From Pseudomonas entomophila (GTDB taxonomy: Bacteria > Pseudomonadota > Gammaproteobacteria > Pseudomonadales > Pseudomonadaceae), in contig NZ_CP063832.1 in assembly GCF_023277925.1 (NCBI RefSeq), forward strand, positions 3,426,001-3,490,000: a DNA stretch of 64,000 nt. The letters are read 5' to 3'. The notes beneath the pieces are model-generated. The model searched no databases. It was not told the origin of the DNA and worked only from the letters and a program-made list of their open reading frames with translations. Position numbers and translations under genes: made by a program. Of this stretch, positions 44,242 to 53,575 are shown one piece after another (position 1 is the first letter of the stretch; each line of letters opens with the position of its first letter).

Positions 44242-45099
44242 TTACCCTGCTGACTCCAACATGCCAGCTACCTTGTTGACTTGAATAGTTTGGTGGTCTT
44301 TGTCAAATGAGTCAGGATCCATGATCCAACTATCAATTTTTTCGCAATCAAAAATTGGTCTACCCCCAAGAAATACTTGACCACTTTCTTTATTGGGCCA
44401 ATAAATTGCGGTCTGCCTAGAGTTCATATGCTGCGCCACTGCAACTAGTTGCGGCGCCCCGCCAATACTATCAGCCAAGCCGGCCCCTCTAAGGCAATCC
44501 CTTAATACTTCAAATGGCTCCATGTGGAAGGCTTGCTTGAAAGTACTTTCTTTCGATACAGCTTCATGGCCATATCTTTGTTTAAGCAACTCTAAAAGTT
44601 TTTTGTAGGCTGTTCGATCCCAATCCCCGGAAAAAAGAACTTTCCCAAAATTGCCGATACCCTTGAAGCATGGACGATACAAAAATTTGTTTTCTCCCTT
44701 ACTGAAGGATATTTTGTCAATATAAAACTCTTTGTGAAACCAAGAGTATCCTCCCAGCAAAAAGCCTGTATCAGGTTTTTCAAAGCCTTTCACGTAAGCA
44801 CTAAATTGTGAATACATTCCATTCATTATATTTAGGATATGACTTCTTAGATGCACGTAATCTACAACACCGTCTGCTAGCGGGCGAAAAGAGCTAATTG
44901 ACTCACTTATCTGATGAAGTATGGGATAGGCAAAGTATGTATCTCCAGAGAAGGCCAGAATGCTATCACCCCTAGGAAGTTGAACTATTTTCGGGCAGCA
45001 ATCTAATGACCCTCCACCACTCAGCCTACTGTCAGAAGCAAAAACAAGTTCCTGAGCACCTTGTGCTGTTGTCCTTACCCACCCAACTACTAAAGTCAC
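44242..45099 (-). CDS. Proteasome-beta-like Ntn-hydrolase
   Basis: A 285-aa protein starting at GTG 45099 with a strong GGAAGGAA ribosome site. After the initiator comes Thr2 (MTLVVGWVRTT), then VFASDSRLSGGG and CCPKIVQLPRGDSILAFSGD. This order of N-terminal Thr, Asp-Ser-Arg and Pro-Lys resembles the Thr1/Asp17/Lys33 catalytic set of 20S proteasome beta subunits and HslV. Met removal would expose Thr as nucleophile. Base composition is AT-rich against the host. It stands alone and divergent from the STAND operon. Assignment is by motif only. Confidence 0.55.
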   Translation of the reverse strand: MTLVVGWVRTTAQGAQELVFASDSRLSGGGSLDCCPKIVQLPRGDSILAFSGDTYFAYPILHQISESISSFRPLADGVVDYVHLRSHILNIMNGMYSQFSAYVKGFEKPDTGFLLGGYSWFHKEFYIDKISFSKGENKFLYRPCFKGIGNFGKVLFSGDWDRTAYKKLLELLKQRYGHEAVSKESTFKQAFHMEPFEVLRDCLRGAGLADSIGGAPQLVAVAQHMNSRQTAIYWPNKESGQVFLGGRPIFDCEKIDSWIMDPDSFDKDHQTIQVNKVAGMLESAG

Positions 45100-45438
45100 A
45101 TTCCTTCCTTTTCTATAGACCCACTACAAATAAATTTCTTCTACGTACCACTTCCCGCCAAGGGCTTCCGAACTACCCTCCTGAGCAGCACAAAAACAAT
45201 ACTCCGCAGCGTAGCGTTGGCCAACACATTAGGTGTGATAGCAAATTTCTACACCAGGATGGCATGGTGCCTTTCCGATTGTACGTGAAGCGAATCGGAC
45301 TGCAGTGGGGGCTCCTCAGTAAATTTGACTCAAATGACGGCTACAGCTTCATGCCTAGAACCTTGAGAATGCTGGGGCCCCTGAGGAATACCTATGACAC
45401 GGGGTCGGAAACCCGCGCCGCCTTGCTAGCGGCTGGCC

Positions 45439-45495
45439 GGTTGACGAAGGTTGACGAAGGTTGACGAAGGTTGACGAAGGTTGACGAAGGTTGAC
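45439..45495. repeat. 10-bp tandem repeat GGTTGACGAA x5.7
   Basis: Five exact copies of GGTTGACGAA and a partial sixth, head to tail. Each unit carries TTGACG, which resembles a -35 hexamer. Confidence 0.95.
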
Positions 45496-45555
45496 AGTAG
45501 ACGAGGTTGACGGCCGCCCGAAGACAAGGGTCAGACGCCTGGGGCATGGTTGATT

Positions 45556-45602
45556 GTGTTCACCACCCAGATGGGTGTGTTCACCCGATTCACCTGTTCA
45601 CT
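45556..45602. repeat. TTCACC direct repeats
   Basis: GTGTTCACC at 45556 and 45577 (21 bp apart), TTCACC at 45589 and GTTCACT at 45596. Iteron-like, as seen near replication genes of phage satellites and plasmids. Confidence 0.6.
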
Positions 45603-45776
45603 AAGCTGGGCACCCTGCTGCTAAAAAAGTCCCGCGGGTTCCCAGCCCCGTATATAGCCGAATCTCTCAGGGTCCCCGGTGGCTCCCAGGATCAGGAAAT
45701 GGGGCATCGCTTCAGCCGCTGAAGGCACGATCAACTAGGGGCACGGGGTCACTAGATAGCTACAAATTTAAAACGG

Positions 45777-45895
45777 TGTAACAGGTGTACGGGTGTAACA
45801 ACAGAGCGCAACCCATTGTTTTTAAAGACTAAAACAGTGGTACACGCTCATCCACCCGCTTAGGTCTAACAGTGTAACAACAGTTCCCGTGTAAC
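45777..45895. repeat. GTGTAAC direct repeats upstream of STAND operon
   Basis: GTGTAAC occurs at 45777, 45793, 45872 and 45889. The 12-mer GTGTAACAACAG occurs exactly twice, 79 bp apart. They end about 110 bp before the operon start and could be operator sites or iterons. Confidence 0.65.
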
Positions 45896-46006
45896 CATGG
45901 TTGGCCGCTATCGACCCTAAACCCACAAATTGTTACCTTCAGCCGCATCCCCAGATTCACAGCGCGAGCCGATTCTGTGTTGGCAGTTTATGAAGGTGAG
46001 CCACCT

Positions 46007-49000
46007 ATGTCTGAAGATATCAAGAACACCGCGATTACCGCCGCAGGTTACATCTATCAGAACCGTCAAGGCCTCAGGGTCCTTTGCGATTGGCTTGACG
46101 CACCGGCGCGCTACACCCGTGTGAAGTTTGAGTGCGACGACGAGGCCGTCGCGCCGACGGGTCTGGATGACATCGTTGTCGAGCGTACAGATGGTCTGGT
46201 AGATCTTCAGCAGGTCAAGTTCACCCCGAACGCAAACGTGCATTTGCTTTGTTGGGATTGGATGCTCGAAAAGACCGGCAAGACTGCGCGCTCAAGGTCA
46301 ATGCTGCGAAAGTGGTTCGATGCCTTCAAGGCGCTGGACCCGGTGCGTACTGGCATTCTCTCGTTGTCGACCAACCGCCGGCCTGATGCCGATATTGAAG
46401 CTTGCCTGGACGGCGGCAAAATCTCCTTTGCCAAGATCCCCGAGCCCAGGCGTTCTGAGATCATCGCTGAGCTTGGTGGCGAGCACGACTGCGAGGCGTT
46501 CTTCAGCCAATTGCACATTTTTCACAGCGACAAGGGGTTCGACACGCTGGAACAAGAAGTCGATGCACGACTTCGCAAGCACGGCACTCTTGAGGGCATT
46601 GCCACCCTCAAGAACATCGCGTTGAACTGGGCGACGCAGATGAACTCCCCGCCTCCGAACGGTTGGATCACGCTGGAGCAGGTTCGCACCATCCTGCGCT
46701 CGACACCGCCGGCCCCTTTACCTGAGGACTTCGTTGTCCCTCTGGGTTACGAGGTGCCCGATGAGACATTCCACCGGGAGTTCGTCCGTGACGCCGTCGG
46801 AGCTACCGGGTGTGCGATCGTGCTCACGGGGCCGCCAGGCCGTGGAAAGAGCACTTACCTAAGCGCGCTGTGCGACACGCTCGCCGAGCGGGACATCCCC
46901 ACGGTCCGACACCACTACTTCCTCTCGACGACGGAGCGGGGGCGAGACCGGGTGAACAGTTACGTGGTCGAGCAATCTATTGAAGCCCAGATCAAACGGT
47001 TTCATCCCGATGTCCACGCCCCAGGGAGTGACCTGCGCTCGCTCCTTGAAGCGTGTGCTTCTCACTACAGCAAACTGGCCAAGCCATTCGTGCTTGTATT
47101 AGACGGCCTGGATCACGTCTGGCGCGTTAATTCTGAGGACAAGCGGCCGCTGGACGATGTGTTCTCCCAGGTGATTCCATGCCCGAAAAACATGGTGTTG
47201 CTCGTGGGTACCCAACCTGTGGACGACGCCCAGTTGCCAACGGACCTGCTTGCATTCGCGCCCAAGGCCGAGTGGCGCACGCTGCCCTCGATGTCTGAGA
47301 GCGCTGTATTGTCCTATTTGCGCAAGGCGTCTCAGGAGGGCAGGCTTACGACTGGCCTTGAGGGGGGGGATGGCGCGGAAAGACAACTGCAGGAAGCTGC
47401 AACCGCGCTTTGTACAAAGACCAATGGCCATCCTCTACACGTCATCTATGCTGCCGCGGAGCTTGAACATACCGGTCGCAACTTGACGAAATGGGATGTC
47501 GAGCAGTTGAGGGGGGATTTGAGCAAGAATGCAAAGTTCTACTACGCATCGCTTTGGGAAGGTCTTTCTCCAAGCCTCAAGGACACGCTGAGGCTCGTCT
47601 GTGCCTTCCCGTTCTTCTGGCCTAGGGCAGCATTCGGAGAGATCGCCGCGAGAGTCGGTGCGGCAGCGCCGAACGTCACGAACGTGGAGCATCTACTTCA
47701 CTCTTCGGCGGCTGGCCTGAAGGTTTTCCACGAGAGTCTGGCGGTCTTCGTGCGCGCAACCGCAAGCTACGCCGAACGCATCAACGAGCTGATGCCCGCA
47801 GTCGCAAGCTGGTTGGAGAGCGCTGCCCCTACCTCACTGCGCGTTAACTGGCTCTGGACGGTCCAGGCAAGGCTGGGTAACCCCAAGAACCTCATAACAG
47901 GCCTCACCCGCGATTGGATCATGCTCCGCTTGGAGGAGGGATATCCAGAGTCGCTCTTTGACACGCTGCTGTCCGATGCTCTAGTCGCAGCGCTGGAAAC
48001 CAACGAGTTTGCTGAAGCCTATAGACTGGAGCACCTCAAGGCACGGATGGTCGGTGGCAGTCAGTACCAGATACAGAACGACGACATGGCCAGGCTGATC
48101 TCATTCACATTGGTCCTTACCGCAGAGGAGGGCGTCGTGCGTGAGGCTGTGGCCTCCAGGCATGAGACGGACATCCTTCGTCTTGCCGCACTCGGGTTGG
48201 CCCTGCATGCTCGGGGCGACGAGGTTCTGGCCGAAACGTGCGGTGAAGAAGCTCTTCGTCGGTTCAGAGGCTTGAGCCGTTTTTCTAGCAGGTACTCGTC
48301 GAGCGCTGGCTCTGATGAGTTCCAGTTCCTGGTAGATGCATTTGCGCGGCTTGGGGCCATCGGCGCGACCCCGACAGCGCTGGTCCGGCTGGTTTCCGAA
48401 AACGAGCCTGTCGTTTGGCTGCCCAGAGTCCAGATGCTGGTTGATGAGGGCAATTTGGATGACTTGATGGCGGCCGTTGAGTTGCTCGCCCCAGGTAAGA
48501 GCAAGAACATGATCAGCGATGCATGCATTCGCGCTGCCGCGACCGCCGGAGTGAGCATCGCCGAGCGCGATGACTTCGGTGAGCTTGCCAGGACACCCTT
48601 AGTCGCTGCTGTAGAGGCGGCCTGCACCCAGGTGTCCAGGCCGTTGAACGAGCCTATCCCCATTGAATGGCTCAAGGGCAATTACTACGAGCGCAAGGAA
48701 GATTTGGCAACGCTCGCGCACCACTGGTTTTTCAGCGCTGTTCATCTGAGCCTGTGCATGGCAGCGGAATGTCAGACCTCGTTTGAGTTCGTGCGGGCCC
48801 CCGTCTTCGAAGAAAGGAGAAACATCACCGAATTCCTCAACGCACTCTCTATGGTCGCAGCGCAGGTTTCGCAGCATTGGTGGCGAGGAGAGTTCGTGGA
48901 CTTCCATGAGCTGTTCGAGTTGCTCAAACCGGTGGAGTTCAGGAGGTTCAGGCAAAGCTATGACGAGAGCTCTGCCGCTGAGGACTTTCAAAGTGCGCTG

Positions 49001-50428
49001 CATCGCATTGCCTGCGACATCCATCTGGGAAGTATTTTGCTGGGCCACTTCGACGACGTGGTTTTGTCCGAAGAAACCATGGAAGCGGCCGCGCAGTGCG
49101 CTTGGTTTGACAGTGCGTCCTTCCGCACCCATTACGCGATTGGATTGCTGACGAGGATGAGCGACGATGCGGCGGGGGCCTTCGTCCAGTACCAGCGTAA
49201 ACTTCTTGATGCAGAGATCCGCCGGGAAACCAGCGTGCATCTTCAGACACCACTTCAGCTCTGTGCCATTGCGCTAGCACACGGGTTGAGCAGTAGCGCT
49301 CGAGAGTTGTGCAAGCAGACGTGGGAACTTACAACCGGCTATGCGCATCGCAAGGACCCTACGCTTAACAACACGGTCGATGCTCTCGGCTATCTGGCCG
49401 ATGTCGCACCAGACGACGCTCGCCGGTTGCTCAGCCTTATCGCTTCGCAGATCCACCACGTCTTAGACTACACCGACGGGAAGGGCACGAGACATGTTCT
49501 AACGGCCACCGATCGGCTTCTTGCGAAGTTAAAGCCGTCAGTTTTGGTCGTCAAGTACGGGGAGCATACGCACGTAGGCGACTGGTCGCTGGCAGAAGAC
49601 AGTCTGCGTGCATATGTGGAGCAAGGTGTCAAAGAAGGTTGGCCCTTGGACGCGTTAATGCGAACCGGACTGCATTCTGAGGTTCATGACGCGCTAACGC
49701 AACTTACAAAGGAAGGCAGCTCAAGCGCTGCGGAGCGACTTCGCATCTTACAAGAGCACGTCGGTTGGGACATTGGCCTGCTGCAGCGTTCGGAGCACAC
49801 CGGCAGCGATAGAGAGAGCAAGCCTTTTACCGGCGATGTCGCAAACTTTGCGCCGGAACAATTCGGTGAATTGCTCGATAGCCTATCGACCAGCTACAAC
49901 GAGAAAGCGAGGCTTCTTCGTACTTGGTACCAGCATTGGGACAAGGCTGGTCAAGGAAAGCGACTGCTCGTCGCACTGGGCGACTTGCTTCTATCAGAAG
50001 AGGGGCGGCGTAAAGACGTCTTGGTGTTGTCCGACCTGGCCTTTCAGACAAGACGTAAGCTGAGTGGCGTAAAGGCGGCATGGAAGTATCTTGTCCAGGC
50101 GCACATCCATAACGGTGGCTGGATCGGGTTTACTGAGAACGTGGAGAAAACCTGCAGCAGGCTCGATTTGGTCGTCAAGCACTATCCGCAGCGCTGCGAC
50201 GAGTTTGTGGCTGCGACAACCTACGGTATGTTTAGTGACCCAGAACCGCCACGTGTAGCGCCCACAGAACTAATGGTCTACTTCTATGCGCGACAAGAGC
50301 GGATCGCTGATGCTGTGAGGTTCGCCGAGACGATGGTTAACTGCGTCATTGAAGACACTCGTACCCTGCCTTTGGAGCGGCCTCGCTGGGCGGCTGAGTT
50401 GGTATCTTCTACGGAGGCGGAGGCTTGA
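46007..50428 (+). CDS. Nuclease-STAND NTPase, candidate anti-phage sensor-effector
   Basis: A 1473-aa protein starting MSEDIKNTAITAAGYIYQNR; AAGGTGAG precedes ATG 46007. Residues 1-110 look like a Cap4/DUF4297-type PD-(D/E)xK nuclease: GYIYQ (14-18), Glu42, Asp54-Asp55 in LDDIVVE and QVK (69-71). Residues about 265-480 form an NTPase: Walker A TGPPGRGKS (274-282), Walker B FVLVLDGLD (361-369), then LLVGTQP. Residues from about 600 are a long helical region without recognised domains, probably superhelical repeats that sense a target. The layout effector-NTPase-repeats is that of Avs/STAND defence proteins. It overlaps the next gene by one base. Confidence 0.75.
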   Translation: MSEDIKNTAITAAGYIYQNRQGLRVLCDWLDAPARYTRVKFECDDEAVAPTGLDDIVVERTDGLVDLQQVKFTPNANVHLLCWDWMLEKTGKTARSRSMLRKWFDAFKALDPVRTGILSLSTNRRPDADIEACLDGGKISFAKIPEPRRSEIIAELGGEHDCEAFFSQLHIFHSDKGFDTLEQEVDARLRKHGTLEGIATLKNIALNWATQMNSPPPNGWITLEQVRTILRSTPPAPLPEDFVVPLGYEVPDETFHREFVRDAVGATGCAIVLTGPPGRGKSTYLSALCDTLAERDIPTVRHHYFLSTTERGRDRVNSYVVEQSIEAQIKRFHPDVHAPGSDLRSLLEACASHYSKLAKPFVLVLDGLDHVWRVNSEDKRPLDDVFSQVIPCPKNMVLLVGTQPVDDAQLPTDLLAFAPKAEWRTLPSMSESAVLSYLRKASQEGRLTTGLEGGDGAERQLQEAATALCTKTNGHPLHVIYAAAELEHTGRNLTKWDVEQLRGDLSKNAKFYYASLWEGLSPSLKDTLRLVCAFPFFWPRAAFGEIAARVGAAAPNVTNVEHLLHSSAAGLKVFHESLAVFVRATASYAERINELMPAVASWLESAAPTSLRVNWLWTVQARLGNPKNLITGLTRDWIMLRLEEGYPESLFDTLLSDALVAALETNEFAEAYRLEHLKARMVGGSQYQIQNDDMARLISFTLVLTAEEGVVREAVASRHETDILRLAALGLALHARGDEVLAETCGEEALRRFRGLSRFSSRYSSSAGSDEFQFLVDAFARLGAIGATPTALVRLVSENEPVVWLPRVQMLVDEGNLDDLMAAVELLAPGKSKNMISDACIRAAATAGVSIAERDDFGELARTPLVAAVEAACTQVSRPLNEPIPIEWLKGNYYERKEDLATLAHHWFFSAVHLSLCMAAECQTSFEFVRAPVFEERRNITEFLNALSMVAAQVSQHWWRGEFVDFHELFELLKPVEFRRFRQSYDESSAAEDFQSALHRIACDIHLGSILLGHFDDVVLSEETMEAAAQCAWFDSASFRTHYAIGLLTRMSDDAAGAFVQYQRKLLDAEIRRETSVHLQTPLQLCAIALAHGLSSSARELCKQTWELTTGYAHRKDPTLNNTVDALGYLADVAPDDARRLLSLIASQIHHVLDYTDGKGTRHVLTATDRLLAKLKPSVLVVKYGEHTHVGDWSLAEDSLRAYVEQGVKEGWPLDALMRTGLHSEVHDALTQLTKEGSSSAAERLRILQEHVGWDIGLLQRSEHTGSDRESKPFTGDVANFAPEQFGELLDSLSTSYNEKARLLRTWYQHWDKAGQGKRLLVALGDLLLSEEGRRKDVLVLSDLAFQTRRKLSGVKAAWKYLVQAHIHNGGWIGFTENVEKTCSRLDLVVKHYPQRCDEFVAATTYGMFSDPEPPRVAPTELMVYFYARQERIADAVRFAETMVNCVIEDTRTLPLERPRWAAELVSSTEAEA

Positions 50429-51870
50429 TGAACGAGCTTCGCATCCTCGTTGCTCGGCTTGGCTGGCCGTCGACGTCTACAAGGTGGTGGGCCATGCAGG
50501 AGCTGGCAGCTAGGCTGGGGGAGCCAGCCTCGAAGGCTGAGACCGAATCCATACTTCTCCAAATGCTGAGCTCACGCAAGCTTGAGGCCGAAGTGGTCGA
50601 AATCCTGTGTATCTTCTGGATGGCGTTACAAGCATACGGCTCCTCACCCACCTCCAAGCTGGCTGAGAGCATCTCAAGGTCATCCATCCTTTCAGACCTC
50701 CTACTGGAAAGCTTTGGTCTGCTGGCAGAAGGCGACGATGAAGCGCCGGAGGAGGTCCCCGAGGAGTTTGAGATACCCCAGGACTTTGACGGCGTGCAGG
50801 GCTCAGATCTGCCCCGGATCTTCAGGACTTCCATGGGAAAGCTTGAGATTCATACGAGGCTGCCGTTCGTTCGGCAGATGGCCTTTGAGTGGGCGGCGAA
50901 CCGCGCCGCCTACCCAGACGCTCCGTTCCAAGGGGACCCCTGGTACTTCTTGCGGCCTATGGGCGAAGGTTTTGTTGGGCAGCTATCCTCGCGGACTGCT
51001 CTTCGCGCGATTTCCGCCTACCTTCGCACCCTGACGATCGCCGAAGATTTGTGGGGTATGCCAACGGATCTGGCAGTAGAAAGGGCCCTATTAGCTTTAC
51101 CTGTTCATCCAACCTTTGCCTTGCTCAGACCTCAGCGCCCAGTTTGGTTCCCTGCAACAACCGACTTCGACGGTGATGCCGAGGCGATCGAGGCGTCCTT
51201 GCGAGTTCTGATTAGTCGCGTGGAAGAAGCGCGGCCAGGTGACGAACTGATCGCATTTAACTCACCAATCGTGATGTCGATGGAGAGGTGCGTGGAGGTT
51301 TCGGTTGTCCGATGGTCGCAAGCCCAAGGCAGTATCATCACCGAGATAGACTTGGCCGCGCATTTGGCGAGCTTCTGGTCCGACGGCCACATGCTTCGCA
51401 GTGCGGCTCCAGAGCCACTGAGCACGACGACTCTCCTAGCGCCGCTCCATCTTGACGAACTAATAGATGAGAAATGCAAGGCCTGGCCACTTGCCAAGCC
51501 GCTCGACTTTGACCGCATAGGCTATCTTCAGCACGACCTATATCCAGGGAGGCTCTTTTTGCCAACGCTGCCAGGTTCCGACCAAGTCGAGCTCACACCT
51601 TATGGCAGACAGCTGGAGGTTAAGGTGGACAAACAGGTCATTGCAGACCTCTGTTATTGGAATGCGGGATGGGGAGCTGCGCGCCCGATGCATTTCGGAG
51701 GCAACTGCGGTACCGCGCTCACTTCACGAGGCACTGGCTATCGGGATATGGTTACCTCAACGGAAGGAACGGTGCGCTCGTTCTATCTCTGGCAGGTGAG
51801 AACACTGCATAGAGACAAAACCTTTGACAGGTTTAGCCAAGTGCTGACAGCAGGCGCTATTTTCGTTTAG
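50428..51870 (+). CDS. Unrecognised partner protein of the STAND operon
   Basis: A 480-aa protein starting at ATG 50428 inside TGATG, with a GGAGGCGGAGG ribosome site, so it is translated together with the nuclease-STAND protein. The first 80 residues look like HEAT-type helical repeats (LGWPSTSTRWWAMQELAARL; VVEILCIFWMALQAYG). An acidic linker follows (AEGDDEAPEEVPEEFE, about residues 96-113), then a mixed alpha/beta region with WFPATTDFDGD. No signal peptide, membrane helix or catalytic motif was recognised. It may be an accessory sensor or regulator. Confidence 0.7.
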   Translation: MNELRILVARLGWPSTSTRWWAMQELAARLGEPASKAETESILLQMLSSRKLEAEVVEILCIFWMALQAYGSSPTSKLAESISRSSILSDLLLESFGLLAEGDDEAPEEVPEEFEIPQDFDGVQGSDLPRIFRTSMGKLEIHTRLPFVRQMAFEWAANRAAYPDAPFQGDPWYFLRPMGEGFVGQLSSRTALRAISAYLRTLTIAEDLWGMPTDLAVERALLALPVHPTFALLRPQRPVWFPATTDFDGDAEAIEASLRVLISRVEEARPGDELIAFNSPIVMSMERCVEVSVVRWSQAQGSIITEIDLAAHLASFWSDGHMLRSAAPEPLSTTTLLAPLHLDELIDEKCKAWPLAKPLDFDRIGYLQHDLYPGRLFLPTLPGSDQVELTPYGRQLEVKVDKQVIADLCYWNAGWGAARPMHFGGNCGTALTSRGTGYRDMVTSTEGTVRSFYLWQVRTLHRDKTFDRFSQVLTAGAIFV

Positions 51871-51976
51871 GGAGCCCCCCACTGTTGATAACTGCTATGG
51901 CCTATCGCAACTGGCTGATTTGGATCCGACGCATACAATCGCAAGGTATGCGTCCGGCGAACTCACCTTGCGTAAG

Positions 51977-53512
51977 TCATGCCGGCACCCACTGATGCGG
52001 CAGCAACTGTCCGATCTCACTGGCCCGTTGGGTCGGCAGCCGCGTCAGCACATCTTTGAGATAGGCATACGGATCATGCCCATTCATGCGCGCCGACTGG
52101 ATCAAACTCATGATTGCTGCGGCCCGCTTACCGCTGCGCGGGGATCCCGCAAATAACCAGTTCGAGCGCCCGAGTGCCCATGGCCGTATCTGGTTTTCGA
52201 CCTGGTTGTTGTCGATGGGCACAGCCCCATCATCCAGGTAGCGCGTCAGCGCTACCCAGCGTTTCAGGCTGTAATCGAGGGCTTTGGCCGTGGCTGATCC
52301 ATTGGGCACCAGGTCTCGCTGAGCCAACATCCAGTCATGAAGTTTTTTGAGGATCGGCACCGCCAATTCTTGTCGTATTCGCCAGCGCTCTTCATCACTC
52401 ATGTCCCGCGCCTGACGTTCGACCTCGTACAAGCCGCTGATCGAGTGCAGGGCCTGTTCAGCCAGCTGACTTTTGTTCGCCACGTGCAAATCAAAGAACT
52501 TGCGTCGGGCGTGGGCCATGCAGCCGATTTCAGTGATGCCTTGTTCGAAACCGGCTTTGTAGCCAGCGAAGTCGTCGCAGACCAGCTTGCCGTTCCAGTC
52601 ACCCAGGAAGTTGCGCGCATGTTCGCCAGCACGGCTTGGGCTGAAGTCGTAAACCACCGCTTTGAGCCCTGAAAACGGCGTCGTGCTGTACGCCCAGACA
52701 TAGGCCCGGTGGGTTTTCTTCTCGCCTGGCGCAAGCATTTGCACCGGTGTCTCATCAGCGTGGATCACGCCCTGGTTCAGCACGGCTTCACGCAGTGCAT
52801 CGACCAGTGGCTGAAGCCGCACGCCGGTTTGTCCGACCCACTGCGCCAGGGTCGAGCGAGCAATTGCCAGCCCGGCGCGGCCAAAGATTTTCTCCTGCCG
52901 GTACAGCGGCAAGTGATCGGCAAACTTGGCCACCATCACGTGGGCCAACAAACCTGCGGTCGGGATACCTTTGTCGATAACCTGGGCTGGCACCGGGGCC
53001 TGGATCAGGGGTTCGCACTGGCGACAGGCCCATTTGCCCCGCACATGTTGCTCGACGGTAAACACGCCCGGCGTGTAATCCAGCTTCTCGCTGACGTCTT
53101 CGCCGATGCGTTGAAGTTGGCAACCACAGACGCACTGGGTGTTTTCGGGTTCGTGACGAATCACCGTGCGTGGAAACTGCGGCGGCAAAGGCGCACGTTT
53201 CGGGGATTGCCGTGGTTCGGCCTGTGGCGCATCTGGGAGAAGCTGGTTTAGCTCGGCCTCGATAGCTTCAAGGTCTGTGTCGAGCAGGTCATCCAGCAAG
53301 CTGCTTTGCGCCGGGCTGATTTGCTCGCTGCGCTTGGCAAACTTGTGCCGTTTGAGCAGGGCGATTTCGAACTTGAACTGTTCGATGAGGATTTCATCGT
53401 TCTGAATCTTCCTGCTCATCGCCTCGACCTGGGATTGCAATTGCAACGCCTGTGCCGCCAAGGCACGAAGCTGTTCCGGGGTCATCTGGTCGAGGTTGGG
53501 CGAGAAAGTCAT
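51977..53512 (-). CDS. tnpC: IS66 transposase TnpC
   Basis: A 511-aa DDE transposase starting MTFSPNLDQMTPEQ. A coiled-coil N-terminus (QSQVEAMSRKIQNDEILIEQ) is followed by the zinc-binding segment CVCGCQL ... CRQC, then the catalytic Asp in VIHADETPVQ, Asp in LVCDDFAGYK and Glu in NNQVENQIRPW. Full length, so likely functional. Confidence 0.95.
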   Translation of the reverse strand: MTFSPNLDQMTPEQLRALAAQALQLQSQVEAMSRKIQNDEILIEQFKFEIALLKRHKFAKRSEQISPAQSSLLDDLLDTDLEAIEAELNQLLPDAPQAEPRQSPKRAPLPPQFPRTVIRHEPENTQCVCGCQLQRIGEDVSEKLDYTPGVFTVEQHVRGKWACRQCEPLIQAPVPAQVIDKGIPTAGLLAHVMVAKFADHLPLYRQEKIFGRAGLAIARSTLAQWVGQTGVRLQPLVDALREAVLNQGVIHADETPVQMLAPGEKKTHRAYVWAYSTTPFSGLKAVVYDFSPSRAGEHARNFLGDWNGKLVCDDFAGYKAGFEQGITEIGCMAHARRKFFDLHVANKSQLAEQALHSISGLYEVERQARDMSDEERWRIRQELAVPILKKLHDWMLAQRDLVPNGSATAKALDYSLKRWVALTRYLDDGAVPIDNNQVENQIRPWALGRSNWLFAGSPRSGKRAAAIMSLIQSARMNGHDPYAYLKDVLTRLPTQRASEIGQLLPHQWVPA

Positions 53513-53575
53513 GCCGCCGATTGTGCCAGAGCAGGCGCGGGGCGACGACAAGTAGACCGGCCAAATGGCCGGCGT

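Larger units (their letters stand above)
45100..46006. other. Intergenic region with repeat arrays
   Basis: No convincing gene in 907 bases; an open frame at 45006-45464 is antisense to the Ntn-hydrolase start and runs into tandem repeats. The stretch holds a 10-bp tandem repeat (45439-45495), TTCACC repeats (45556-45602) and GTGTAAC repeats (45777-45895), then the STAND operon ribosome site. Confidence 0.6.

Noticed and set aside
45006-45464. 152-codon plus-strand frame between the Ntn-hydrolase and STAND genes
   Set aside because: Its first 94 bases are antisense to the Ntn-hydrolase start, it ends in the tandem repeat, and no ribosome site or family was seen.
45439-45495. Short repeat array considered as CRISPR
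   Set aside because: Units are 10 bp and head to tail with no spacers, and no cas genes are near.
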